This document shows positions 6,472 through 16,575 of a DNA stretch of 24,242 nt, one piece after another. Within the stretch, counting starts at the first letter, position 1. Every line of letters starts with the position of its first letter. The notes under the pieces were generated by a model. It was not told the DNA's origin, made no database searches, and saw only the letters and a program-made list of their open reading frames with translations. A program made the position numbers and the translations under genes. The stretch is from an uncultured Collinsella sp. (GTDB lineage: Bacteria; Actinomycetota; Coriobacteriia; Coriobacteriales; Coriobacteriaceae): contig UQZM01000030.1 of assembly GCA_900545615.1 (NCBI GenBank), forward strand, positions 1 through 24,242. Reading direction: 5' to 3'.

Positions 6472-7677
6472 CTACGACAGCGCAATACCGCCAAGCCAGC
6501 CCCAACGCACGCCAGAGCCAGTGCCATAGAAGCTAATAAACGAATCGAGCGACTTAGACGTAATGGCACCCTCGTTGCTCATAACGATGCCGCCGCCAAC
6601 GTAGATACCCACATGACCGTAGATAAGGCCCGGAGCACCCGTGCCGCTGTGCGAGGAATCGGCCACGATCATGCCCACCTGCAGCGCCGAGCGGTCGGAG
6701 CTATAGCACCAGGCGTTGAACATGTCGCAGGCGTTGCCGCCAAAGTAGCCAACGCCGGCGTTACGGAAGACATTGGTAACCCACGCCGCGCACCAGTTCT
6801 GGCCCGGCGAAGGCGTGGAGTAGCACGCGTTGACGACGGCCTGTTGCTTGCCCGAGCCGGCATTCTGCTGCGGAGTTCCGGGCGCATACGATCCGCCACC
6901 CGAGCTCGAACCACCCGAGTAGGAATTGTTCTTGTTCGCGGCGGCCGCGGCAGCGGCGGCCTTCCTAGCGGCCTCCTCGGCCTGGGCGGCAGCGAGAATC
7001 TCGGAATCACGCTGAGCCATGAGCTCCTTGACATCGTCAGAGAGGCCGTTCAGAACCGTCTGGACTTCCTGCTGCTTGGCCTGCATGTCCTGCATCTGGG
7101 CAGTCTGCTGGTCCTTGAGCTTCTCTAAGTCGGCCTTCTGCGACTCGAGCTCGGTCTTTTGCGCATCGAGCTCTTCCTGGATGGTCTGAATGTCCTCGAT
7201 GGCGTCGCGGTCGCTCTTGTTGATCTTCTCAACGTAATGCGCGTTGGCGACGAGTTCCTCAAACGAGCCAGAGGCCAGCAGCAGCGACAGGATGTTCGTG
7301 CCGCCGGACTTGTAGCTGGCGGCCACGCGATCGGAAAGGTCGTTGCGTTTCTTCTTGAGCTCGGCCTTCTTTTCATCGATCTGGGCCTGCGTGTCGTCAA
7401 TCTTGCCCTGGACATTCTCGATGTCGTTGAGGGTCTGGGCATTCTTGTTGGCCAGCGCCGCATACTCATTTGCGATGCTGTCGAGCTGGGCCTGAACCTC
7501 GTCGAGCTGGGCCTGGGCGGCATTCAGTTTATCGGTTGTTTCTTTGGAAGCCTCCGCCGCATGGGCGCGAGCGGGCAGGCCAAAAAGAACTGCCGCAGAA
7601 GCGGCGCCGAACAGGGCCTTGAGGGCAGTGCGGCGCGAGAGCTCCTGGGAAAGGATGGAATCGCTGTTTGGTGACAT
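6472..7677 (-). CDS. Tat-exported coiled-coil cysteine peptidase (NlpC/P60 or CHAP-like cell-wall hydrolase)
   Basis: The 401-residue secreted protein probably cleaves peptidoglycan stem peptides during cell separation, like PcsB/RipA-type hydrolases. It has a twin-arginine signal (RR at 15-16, SRRTALKAL, then a hydrophobic run and ARAHA, likely cut after residue 40). A long Gln/Glu/Lys-rich coiled coil spans about 43-235, an Ala run follows at 238-247, and a Gly/Ser linker runs from about 251 to 275. The C-terminal domain runs from about 280 to 401. Its catalytic set looks like Cys296 (QNWCAAW), His355 (YGHVGIYV) and a polar residue near Asn368/Glu369. The Tat route is unusual for this class, which normally uses Sec. 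The start ATG has GGAG five bases upstream. It is divergent from galE. Confidence 0.85.
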   Translation of the reverse strand: MSPNSDSILSQELSRRTALKALFGAASAAVLFGLPARAHAAEASKETTDKLNAAQAQLDEVQAQLDSIANEYAALANKNAQTLNDIENVQGKIDDTQAQIDEKKAELKKKRNDLSDRVAASYKSGGTNILSLLLASGSFEELVANAHYVEKINKSDRDAIEDIQTIQEELDAQKTELESQKADLEKLKDQQTAQMQDMQAKQQEVQTVLNGLSDDVKELMAQRDSEILAAAQAEEAARKAAAAAAAANKNNSYSGGSSSGGGSYAPGTPQQNAGSGKQQAVVNACYSTPSPGQNWCAAWVTNVFRNAGVGYFGGNACDMFNAWCYSSDRSALQVGMIVADSSHSGTGAPGLIYGHVGIYVGGGIVMSNEGAITSKSLDSFISFYGTGSGVRWGWLGGIALS

Positions 7678-7738
7678 ATGTACTCCGTTACATGTTTATT
7701 TATATGTCGCTCAACTCATACATATTAGCGTACATATG
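7675..7738 (-). promoter_or_regulatory. Paired inverted 9-mers upstream of the peptidase gene
   Basis: CATATGTAC (7675-7683, overlapping the start codon) and GTACATATG (7730-7738) are exact inverted copies 46 bases apart in an A/T-rich leader. On the minus strand TTGGGA, then 16 bases, then TAATAT is a possible promoter just upstream. The arms could form a leader hairpin that hides the start codon, or bind a regulator. The evidence is only the repeat itself. Confidence 0.3.
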
Positions 7739-7900
7739 GCGCGTCCCAACGATTTCCACGAACGGCAGGAAACTACAAGGTCAGCGGCTCGTAAGCAAAT
7801 GTCGAAGATCAGGTTATGCGTACGCAAGCTCTTCTATGAGTACGTTGGCACAATCCTCCGCTTTTCCTACAGCGCACGATTTGGGCGTCCCTGCCTGCGC

Positions 7901-7906
7901 TATACT
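7901..7906 (+). promoter_or_regulatory. Likely galE -10 box
   Basis: TATACT lies 38 bases before the galE start, in an otherwise gene-free 266-base divergent region (7678-7943). A TTGGGC (7881-7886) is too close (14 bases) to be an ideal -35 box. I see no other gene in this region. Confidence 0.45.
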
Positions 7907-7943
7907 CCCCTGAAGAAGTGTTCCTGATTCGATAGGAGACTAC

Positions 7944-9005
7944 ATGTCCAAAGCACTCGACCCCAAAGACACCTGTGTCCTCGTTACCGGTGGCGCCGGC
8001 TTTATCGGCTCGCACACCGTCGTTCAGCTGCTCGAGGGTGGCTACCAGGTCGTCATCGTCGATGATCTCTCCAACTCCAGCGCCGTCGCCGTCGACCGCG
8101 TCAAGACCATCGTGGGCGACGAGGCCGCCAAGAACCTCACCTTCTACGAGGCCAACGTGCTCGACCGCGATGCGATGAACAAGATCTTCGATACCCATCA
8201 GATCGACCGCGTCATCCACTTTGCCGGCTTTAAGGCCGTTGGCGAGTCGGTGAGCAAGCCCGTCGAGTACTATCACAACAACATCGAGAACACCCTGGTG
8301 CTCATCGACGTCATGCGCAACCATGGCTGCAAGTCCATCATCTTCTCGAGCTCCTCGACCGTCTACGGCGACCCGGACAACCCGCCCGTCACCGAGGAGG
8401 ATCCTAAGAAGCCCGCGACCAACCCCTATGGTTGGACCAAGTGGATGATCGAGCAGATCCTTATGGACGTCCACACCGCCGACCCCGAGTGGGACGTCGT
8501 GCTGCTCCGTTACTTCAACCCCATTGGCGCTCATCCGTCGGGCCTGATCGGCGAGGACCCCAAGGGCATCCCCAACAACCTGGTGCCTTATGTCGCCCAG
8601 GTCGCCGTGGGCAAGCTCGAGGCCGTTCAGGTCTTTGGCAACGACTACCCCACCCCCGACGGCACCGGCGTGCGCGACTACATCCACGTCTGCGACCTGG
8701 CATCTGGTCACGTTGCCGCCCTCAACTGGATGAACGGCAAAACCGGCGTCGAGATCTTTAACCTGGGCACCGGCACCGGCACCTCGGTACTCGAGGTCGT
8801 CGCCGCCTTCTCCAAGGCGTGCGGCAAGGAGCTGCCCTACGTGATCCGCGAGCGCCGTGCCGGCGATATCGCCGCCAACTGGTGCGATGCCTCCAAGGCC
8901 GAGCGCATGATGGGTTGGAAGGCCCAGTACGACATCGCGGATATGTGCCGTGACAGCTGGAATTGGCAGAGCCATAACCCCAACGGCTTCGCCGACGCCG
9001 AGTAG
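7944..9005 (+). CDS. galE: UDP-glucose 4-epimerase
   Basis: Interconverts UDP-glucose and UDP-galactose with tightly bound NAD. It serves the Leloir pathway and supplies UDP-galactose for surface polysaccharides; it is cytosolic. The 353 residues form a short-chain dehydrogenase fold. The NAD-binding GGAGFIG is at 16-22, DDLSNSS is near residue 47, and the SSSSTVYG strand carries the catalytic Ser/Thr. The catalytic Tyr162 and Lys166 are in NPYGWTK. RYFNPIGAHPSG is typical of GalE rather than of dTDP-glucose dehydratases. An AGGAGA lies about five bases before the ATG. No galK or galT is adjacent. It is followed by a strong terminator, so it is probably a single-gene unit. Confidence 0.96.
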   Translation: MSKALDPKDTCVLVTGGAGFIGSHTVVQLLEGGYQVVIVDDLSNSSAVAVDRVKTIVGDEAAKNLTFYEANVLDRDAMNKIFDTHQIDRVIHFAGFKAVGESVSKPVEYYHNNIENTLVLIDVMRNHGCKSIIFSSSSTVYGDPDNPPVTEEDPKKPATNPYGWTKWMIEQILMDVHTADPEWDVVLLRYFNPIGAHPSGLIGEDPKGIPNNLVPYVAQVAVGKLEAVQVFGNDYPTPDGTGVRDYIHVCDLASGHVAALNWMNGKTGVEIFNLGTGTGTSVLEVVAAFSKACGKELPYVIRERRAGDIAANWCDASKAERMMGWKAQYDIADMCRDSWNWQSHNPNGFADAE

Positions 9006-9028
9006 CAAAAAACCTACATAGCGTTCTT

Positions 9029-9064
9029 GCCCCGATCTCACGTCGTGAGGTCGGGGCTTTTTTC
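9029..9064 (+). terminator. Rho-independent terminator of galE
   Basis: A 13-bp stem (GCCCCGA with TCGGGGC, then TCTCAC with GTGAGG including one T-G pair) closes a GTC loop. It is followed by six T residues (9058-9063). Confidence 0.93.
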
Positions 9065-9089
9065 ATGGCATGTAACCATTCGCCAAAAA

Positions 9090-9142
9090 TCGACCAACTT
9101 TATCATCTTGCCTATACATGTTTAAACAACATGTTCTACAAT
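9090..9142 (+). promoter_or_regulatory. malQ-glgP promoter region with a perfect inverted-repeat operator
   Basis: ACATGTT (9116-9122) and AACATGT (9128-9134) are exact inverted arms around TAAAC, a 19-bp dyad typical of a regulator site. It overlaps one possible -10 box TATACA (9113-9118; TCGACC at 9090-9095 is a 17-base-spaced -35). It also abuts another -10, TACAAT (9137-9142). Either way a bound protein would block or steer the promoter. The embedded 8-mer GTTTAAAC also occurs twice in front of the PTS gene. Confidence 0.55.
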
Positions 9143-9225
9143 AGAGACATCGACTCTAAACTCGGGACGGGCTGTTCACCCATCTGCAGGCCGATCCCAC
9201 AACAAGAAGGTTGGTGAGCACATCC

Positions 9226-10731
9226 ATGGAGCGTGCAAGCGGTGTTCTCATGCCCATCTCGTCTCTGCCCGGACCGTATGGCATCGGCGGCTTTGGCTGG
9301 AACGCCTATGACTTTGTCGATTTCCTCGCCTCGTGCAAACAACATTATTGGCAGATTCTGCCCCTCACGACGACGAGCTATGGCGACTCGCCCTATCAGT
9401 CGTTCTCGGCCCGCGCAGGCAACCCCAACTTTATCGACTTTGCCGAGCTTATCGAGACAGGGTATCTGGAGCAGCGCGATATCGATGGCGTGTACCTGGG
9501 ATCCGACCCCAGCAATGTTGACTACGGTGTTATCTTTGGCGGCCGCCGTCAGATTCTCGACCGCGCCGCCGAGCGCTTTGCTGCCGACAAGCCGGCCGAT
9601 TTCGATGACTTTATCCAGGCCAACGAGGACTGGCTCATCCCCTACTGCGAGTTCATGACCGTCAAAGAGGAGTGCGGACTCAAGGCGTTTTGGGAGTGGC
9701 CCGCAGAACTGCGCACCCGCGGCGAAGCATCTGCCAAGGTCTGCGCCGCCCATCCCGCGCGCATGCTCTACCACCAGATGACGCAGTATTTCTTCGACCG
9801 CCAATGGAGCCGCCTCAAGGCCTATGCCAACGAGCGCGACATTCTCATCATCGGCGACCTGCCCATCTATGTCTCGCGTGACTCCGTCGAGATGTGGGCG
9901 ACGCCTGAGCTCTTTAAGATCGACGCCGCCGGCAATCCCGTGAGCGTCGCCGGCACGCCGCCCGACCAGTTCTCGGCCACCGGCCAGTACTGGGGCAACC
10001 CCATCTACGACTGGGACGCCATGGAGTCCGACGGCTTCTCCTGGTGGGAGGGCCGCATTCGCGCCGCCCTCGACATGTACGACGTCATCCGCCTGGATCA
10101 CTTCCGCGGCTTCGAGGCCTATTGGGAGGTGCCGTTCTCCTCGCCCGATTCGTCCTACGGTTCGTGGACGCAGGGTCCCGGCCTCAAGTTCTTCAAGACG
10201 CTCGAGGAAAAGCTCGGCACGCTGCCCATCATCGCCGAGGACCTGGGCTTCCTCACCCCCGGCGTCATCGACATGCGCGACAACTCGGGCTTCCCCGGCA
10301 TGAAGATCCTGCAGTTTGCCTTTGAGGGCACCAACTCGTACTACCTGCCGCATAACTACATCGCCAACACCGTCGCCTATGTGGGCACCCACGACAACGA
10401 GACGGCGCGCGGCTGGTTTGAAGGAACGGCCACCCCGCGTCAGCGCGAGCAGGCAGCCCTGTACACCCATCAGCAGGCCGGCGAACCCATGGCAGATGCA
10501 CTCAATCGCACCATCGCCGCCAGCGTGAGCGACACGTGCATCTACACCATGCAGGACCTGCTTAACCTGGGCAATGAGGCGCGCATCAACACCCCTGCCA
10601 CCCTGGGCGGCAACTGGACCTGGCGCATGCTCGACGGCGCCATCACCCGCGAGCTCGAGCACAAGCTCACCGGCTGGACCGAGACCTACTTCCGCATCCC
10701 GTCGGAAGCCGAAATTGAACTTCCCCAATAG
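9226..10731 (+). CDS. malQ: 4-alpha-glucanotransferase (amylomaltase, GH77)
   Basis: Transfers glucan segments between maltodextrins and releases glucose. It turns maltose and maltotriose into longer chains that phosphorylase can attack. Counting from ATG 9226, the GH77 set is: nucleophile Asp291 in RLDHFRG, acid/base Glu338 in IIAEDLG, and the third carboxylate Asp390 in GTHDNET. GDLPIYVSRDS supplies the conserved substrate-binding loop. The N-terminus (ASGVLMPISSLPGPYGIGGF) is classic for the family. About 500 residues is the normal length. The start is uncertain: TTG 9211 and GTG 9214 are in frame with AAGAAGG too close, while ATG 9226 has only a weak GGTGAG but fits family N-termini. It precedes glgP, 128 bases away with a hairpin between them. 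Confidence 0.95.
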   Translation: MERASGVLMPISSLPGPYGIGGFGWNAYDFVDFLASCKQHYWQILPLTTTSYGDSPYQSFSARAGNPNFIDFAELIETGYLEQRDIDGVYLGSDPSNVDYGVIFGGRRQILDRAAERFAADKPADFDDFIQANEDWLIPYCEFMTVKEECGLKAFWEWPAELRTRGEASAKVCAAHPARMLYHQMTQYFFDRQWSRLKAYANERDILIIGDLPIYVSRDSVEMWATPELFKIDAAGNPVSVAGTPPDQFSATGQYWGNPIYDWDAMESDGFSWWEGRIRAALDMYDVIRLDHFRGFEAYWEVPFSSPDSSYGSWTQGPGLKFFKTLEEKLGTLPIIAEDLGFLTPGVIDMRDNSGFPGMKILQFAFEGTNSYYLPHNYIANTVAYVGTHDNETARGWFEGTATPRQREQAALYTHQQAGEPMADALNRTIAASVSDTCIYTMQDLLNLGNEARINTPATLGGNWTWRMLDGAITRELEHKLTGWTETYFRIPSEAEIELPQ

Positions 10732-10778
10732 GAGCCACCGCGCCCGACCCCACCCCATCGTGCGGACGCGTCCGTTTC

Positions 10779-10820
10779 CCCGCGCGAGGCCACCCCAATC
10801 CCCTCGCGCGGGCTTCTTTT
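10779..10820 (+). terminator. Terminator or attenuating hairpin between malQ and glgP
   Basis: The 11-bp stem CCCGCGCGAGG (10779-10789) pairs with CCTCGCGCGGG (10802-10812) around a 12-base loop, followed by CTTCTTTT. The U-tract is interrupted, so partial read-through into glgP is likely; that would lower glgP expression relative to malQ without uncoupling it. Just upstream, CGGACGCGTCCG (10763-10774) is a perfect palindrome. Confidence 0.7.
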
Positions 10821-10859
10821 GAATTTCTGACATGTCGTCGACTCACCACAGGAGGAAAC

Positions 10860-13127
<2,268 letters not shown>

Positions 13128-13155
13128 CCCATTGTCTACACCCATCCTCTTGATG

Positions 13156-13187
13156 CGGGGTCGCGGAAACGTGGCCCCGGCTTTTTA
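13156..13187 (+). terminator. Rho-independent terminator of glgP
   Basis: A ten-pair stem (13156-13165 with 13170-13179, two G-T pairs) closes a GAAA tetraloop. It is followed by GCTTTTTATG. Confidence 0.88.
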
Positions 13188-13222
13188 TGTCGACAGACCG
13201 GATATGAGGGTTCCCGTCGAAT

Positions 13223-13442
13223 TGTCTCGTTCTGTAACAACTACTCGGCTAAAACGTCTCCACCTGTTACAGAACAAGACAAATCGAAACGTTCTGCCGA
13301 ATCATCTCAATCTGAAACAGTAAGACCCGAATTAAACCTCTAGATGTTATAGAACGAGACAGACGGAATCAGTCCTACCGAAATATCTCAATCTGTAACA
13401 GTTAGCCATCAAAATCGGGTCTTCGTGTTACAGATTGAGACA
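13223..13442. repeat. Array of six alternately inverted 17-bp motifs
   Basis: The motif is TGTCTC(G/A)(T/A)TCTGTAACA. Copies lie at 13223-13239 (+), 13265-13281 (-), 13303-13319 (+), 13345-13361 (-), 13384-13400 (+) and 13426-13442 (-). Centres alternate 42 and 38-39 bp apart, so the array is three units of about 80 bp. Each unit is an inverted pair around a 25-base spacer. The outer pairs (1/2 and 5/6) match 16 of 17; the middle pair is a mix of the GTT and AAT subtypes. The unit spacers are only weakly conserved. The array lies between the glgP terminator and the terminator of the converging ABC operon, so it is probably not transcribed much and is more likely a DNA site than an RNA. The 465-base gap contains no gene. 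Confidence 0.85.
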
Positions 13443-13480
13443 AACAAGCAGACGAGCGAACGAACAGGCAACCCCTACAC

Positions 13481-13524
13481 AAAGAAAGGCTCCCCTCTCG
13501 CCCAGTGTACGGGAGGGGAGCCTT
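13481..13524 (-). terminator. Terminator of the ABC importer operon
   Basis: The 12-bp stem AAGGCTCCCCTC/GAGGGGAGCCTT (13486-13497 and 13513-13524) can extend by three further pairs into the loop. On the minus strand it is followed by TCTTTGTG. It faces the glgP terminator across the repeat array. Confidence 0.82.
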
Positions 13525-13592
13525 ATATGTGACCACGGCAAAAGGATGGCAAAGCCGCAGTCGCCCAAAAGGAGGGCCTGATTGGATCGGGC

Positions 13593-14792
13593 CTAGATAA
13601 GGTTCTTGCCAGAGACCTTATCGAAGAGATGGGTCGCGTTCTTCTCGAACTTGAACCAGATGGTGTCGCCAGCCTTGAGCGCACCCTTGGCCTCGAGGTC
13701 GACGACGGGGATAATCAGGACAAACTGGCCGTCGGGAGCGGTCACGTGGACATGCTCGGTCGAGCCCATGAGCTCGGTCACCTCGACGGTGCCCTGGAGC
13801 GCACCCTCCTCGCCCTTGTCGGCAAGCAGAATCTGCTCGGGGCGCACGCCGGCCGTGATCTCCTTCACGTCGCCGTCGTCCCAGTTGAGAGCAAGCTGAG
13901 CGCAGGTCTCGGGGGCGAGCGCCACGTTCATATCCTCGGTCTTGACGGTGAAGCCGTTGCCCGAGCGCACCAGCTGGGCATCGAAGAAGTTCATCTGCGG
14001 CACGCCGATAAAGCCGGCAACGAAGATGTTCGCGGGATGGTTGAAGACCTCCTGCGGGGTGGCGATCTGCTGGACGACGCCGTCCTTCATGACCACGATG
14101 CGATCGCCGAGGGTCATGGCCTCGGTCTGGTCGTGGGTGACGTAGATGAACGTGCCCTTGATCTCGTGACGCAGCTTAATGAGCTCGGCGCGCATCTGGT
14201 TACGGAGCTTGGCGTCCAGGTTGGACAGCGGCTCGTCCATCAGGAAGACCTTGGGGTCGCGCACGATAGCGCGGCCGATGGCGACGCGCTGACGCTGGCC
14301 GCCCGAAAGCGCCTTGGGCTTACGGTCGAGGTACTCGGTAATGCCCAGAATTTCAGCAGCGGAGCGAACCTTGCGGTCGATCTCGTCCTTGGGGACCTTC
14401 TTGAGCTCAAGCGTAAACGCCATGTTCTCGTATACCGTCATGTTGGGGTACAGAGCGTAGCTCTGGAACACCATGGCGATGTCGCGGTCCTTGGGCGCCA
14501 CGTCGTTGACGCGCTTGCCGTCGATGAGCACGTCGCCCGAGGTAATGTCCTCCAGGCCGGCGACCATGCGCATCGTCGTGGACTTACCGCAGCCAGAGGG
14601 GCCAACGAGAACGATGAACTCCTGGTCATGCACGGTGAGGTTAAAGTCCTCCACCGCGAGCACGCCGTCTTCGGTAACCTTGAGGTTGTGCTTCTTCTCC
14701 TCGGTCTTCTTCTTTTTGCCAAAGAAGCCCTTCTTTTTGGACTCGTTGTTGGGATACACCTTCTGAACATGTTTGAGAACGATCTCGGCCAT
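13593..14792 (-). CDS. Carbohydrate ABC importer ATPase (UgpC/MsmK/MalK-like)
   Basis: Hydrolyses ATP to drive the importer encoded upstream in the operon. Motifs: Walker A GPSGCGKST, Q-loop VFQSYALYPNMTVYEN, ABC signature LSGGQRQRVAIGRA, Walker B VFLMDEP, D-loop SNLDAKLR and switch-His VTHDQTEA. A C-terminal TOBE/regulatory region (about 265-399) is typical of the CUT1 sugar-importer ATPases, which can be shared among several importers. Oddity: residues 16-40 form a lysine-rich insertion (KKKGFFGKKKKTEEKK) between the first strand and the rest of the domain, where most homologues have a short turn. The start ATG has an AAAGGTAG upstream. It is last in the operon, 69 bases after the second permease, with a GC-rich hairpin in the gap. 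Confidence 0.94.
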   Translation of the reverse strand: MAEIVLKHVQKVYPNNESKKKGFFGKKKKTEEKKHNLKVTEDGVLAVEDFNLTVHDQEFIVLVGPSGCGKSTTMRMVAGLEDITSGDVLIDGKRVNDVAPKDRDIAMVFQSYALYPNMTVYENMAFTLELKKVPKDEIDRKVRSAAEILGITEYLDRKPKALSGGQRQRVAIGRAIVRDPKVFLMDEPLSNLDAKLRNQMRAELIKLRHEIKGTFIYVTHDQTEAMTLGDRIVVMKDGVVQQIATPQEVFNHPANIFVAGFIGVPQMNFFDAQLVRSGNGFTVKTEDMNVALAPETCAQLALNWDDGDVKEITAGVRPEQILLADKGEEGALQGTVEVTELMGSTEHVHVTAPDGQFVLIIPVVDLEAKGALKAGDTIWFKFEKNATHLFDKVSGKNLI

Positions 14793-14810
14793 GTCTCTAC
14801 CTTTCGATAC

Positions 14811-14836
14811 GCGGCGCCGCGCTGAGGGGGCGCCGC
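14811..14836 (-). other. Intra-operon hairpin before the ATPase gene
   Basis: GCGGCGCC (14811-14818) and GGCGCCGC (14829-14836) form an 8-bp GC-only stem. No U-tract follows on the minus strand. It may stabilise or process the upstream mRNA. Confidence 0.55.
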
Positions 14837-14861
14837 TAAAACTTGCAAAACAGTTACGACA

Positions 14862-15701
14862 TCAGCCCTTGACGGCACCTGCCACCACGCCGTCGATGAT
14901 GTACTTCTGGCAGAGGATGTACATGATGACGATGGGGACAACGACCATCATGATGCAGGCCATCATGGGGCCGAGCTCGACGTGGCCGTAGCCGCCGCGG
15001 AAGTATTGGATCAAGATAGGAATGGTCTTGTACTTGGTGGAGTCGAGCGTAAGGTAGGGCAGCAGATAGTCGTTCCAGACCCACATGGTCTCGAGGATGC
15101 CGACCGAAAGATAGGTGGGCTTCATGATGGGGAGAACAATCTTAAAGAACACCTGGACCGGGTTGCAGCCGTCGATCATGGCCGCCTCTTCGATCTCGAG
15201 CGGGATGTTCTTTACAAAGCCGGCGAACATAAAGACCGCCAGGCCCGCGCCAAAGCCAAGGTAGATAAAGCAGATGTTGAACGGCGTGTTGAAGCCGATG
15301 CGGTCCGCCAAATTGGACAGCGTGAACATGAGCATCTGGAAAGGCACGACCATCGAGAAGACGAACAGGTAATAGAAGAAGTTCGAAATCTTGCTGTTGA
15401 CGCGCACTACGTACCAAGCGCACATGGAGCAGCACACCAAAATCAGAACGACCGACGTGACCGTGATGATGAGCGAGTACATAAACGCCGAGGCAAAGCC
15501 CTGCTCGTTAAGAGCGTGCACGTAGTTTGCGAGACCGTTGAACGTCTCGGGCGTGAGCAAATCGAACGCCGTGGTGGTGCTGATTGCAGTTCCCTTTTTA
15601 AAGGAATTGAGCGCAATCATGAACACGGGGTAGATCCACGCGAGCGACAGAATCGTAAAGAAAATCGAGAGCGCGCGGTTAATAGCCTTATCGCGTTTCA
15701 T
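14862..15701 (-). CDS. Carbohydrate ABC importer permease (MalG-like)
   Basis: The 279-residue inner-membrane protein has about six transmembrane segments. The EAA loop that docks on the ATPase is EIEEAAMIDGCNPVQVFFKI, before LPIMKP. The N-terminus (residues 1-30) and the order after a MalF-like gene fit the MalG subfamily (CUT1). Its ATG overlaps the upstream permease stop by one base (TAATG), so translation is coupled. A strong AAGGAGGT (plus 15711-15718) lies nine bases upstream, within the preceding gene. It forms the channel together with the MalF-like partner. Confidence 0.94.
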   Translation of the reverse strand: MKRDKAINRALSIFFTILSLAWIYPVFMIALNSFKKGTAISTTTAFDLLTPETFNGLANYVHALNEQGFASAFMYSLIITVTSVVLILVCCSMCAWYVVRVNSKISNFFYYLFVFSMVVPFQMLMFTLSNLADRIGFNTPFNICFIYLGFGAGLAVFMFAGFVKNIPLEIEEAAMIDGCNPVQVFFKIVLPIMKPTYLSVGILETMWVWNDYLLPYLTLDSTKYKTIPILIQYFRGGYGHVELGPMMACIMMVVVPIVIMYILCQKYIIDGVVAGAVKG

Positions 15702-16555
15702 TACTGCTGCACCTCCTTGGACCTCGTGGCCTTAAGCTGGATCATGGAGATTGCTACGACCAGGATGCAGAAGATAACCGCCTTGGCCTGGCCAATGCCC
15801 TGCCATGCGATGCCGGCACGCGAGTAGAACGTGTTGTAGATGTTCAGGGCGAGCATCTCGGTGGAGTGCGCAGGGGCGCCGCCGGTAAGGGCGAGGTTCT
15901 GGTCGAACAGCTTAAAGCCGTTGGTGATGGACAGGAACAGGCAGATGGTAATCGTCGGCATCAGATTGGGGATCTTAACCTTCCAAAACGTCTGCCATGC
16001 CGTGGCACCGTCAACCTTGGCGGCCTCGATGTAGTCGGACGGAATGGACTGCAGACCGGCGATGTAGATGATCATCATGTAGCCGACCTGCTGCCACAGG
16101 GTCAGGATGATAAGGCCCCAGAAGCCAGCAGCAGAGTTAAGGGCGATGAGCTGGGCGCCGATGTTGGAGAGCAGGCAGTTGATCAAGATCTGCCAGATGT
16201 AGCCCAGCACGATGCCGCCGATCAGGTTAGGCATAAAGAAGATCGTACGGAAGATGTTGGTGCCTTTGAGCGCCTTGCGGGTGAGCGCCTGCGCAATTGC
16301 CAGGGCGATCACGTTGATGAGCACCGTCGACAGGAAGGCAAACGCCACGGTAAAGAAGAACGACGTGGCAAACTGCGGATCGGACAGCGCGCGCACGTAG
16401 TTCGCGATACCGACAAAGTGCGCGTTGTTAATGGTAATAAACTGGCAGAACGAGAGATAGAAGCCCTGGATAAAAGGGATCACGAACCCGATCATAAACG
16501 CCAGGCACGTGGGCAGCATAAAGAGCGGCCACCAGCGCTTGAGTGCTTTGCCCAT
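15701..16555 (-). CDS. Carbohydrate ABC importer permease (MalF-like)
   Basis: The 284-residue inner-membrane protein has about six transmembrane segments. Its EAA loop is DYIEAAKVDGATAWQTFWKV, before KIPNLMP. The short N-terminus (MGKALKRWWPLFMLP) is like the MsmF/UgpA type rather than E. coli MalF, which carries extra helices and a periplasmic loop. AAAGGA lies about seven bases before the ATG. It is separated from the binding-protein gene by a strong hairpin (16576-16611) and overlaps the next permease by one base. Confidence 0.94.
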   Translation of the reverse strand: MGKALKRWWPLFMLPTCLAFMIGFVIPFIQGFYLSFCQFITINNAHFVGIANYVRALSDPQFATSFFFTVAFAFLSTVLINVIALAIAQALTRKALKGTNIFRTIFFMPNLIGGIVLGYIWQILINCLLSNIGAQLIALNSAAGFWGLIILTLWQQVGYMMIIYIAGLQSIPSDYIEAAKVDGATAWQTFWKVKIPNLMPTITICLFLSITNGFKLFDQNLALTGGAPAHSTEMLALNIYNTFYSRAGIAWQGIGQAKAVIFCILVVAISMIQLKATRSKEVQQ

Positions 16556-16575
16556 AAAAGGGTCCTTTCAATATG

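Noticed and set aside
9211..9225. TTG or GTG start of MalQ
   Set aside because: The AAGAAGG site is too close to both codons and family N-termini begin near ATG 9226. Not fully excluded for GTG 9214.
13223..13442. CRISPR array
   Set aside because: The repeats are only 17 bp, alternate in orientation, and have 21-25 base spacers of weakly related sequence; there are no cas genes. It is an inverted motif array.
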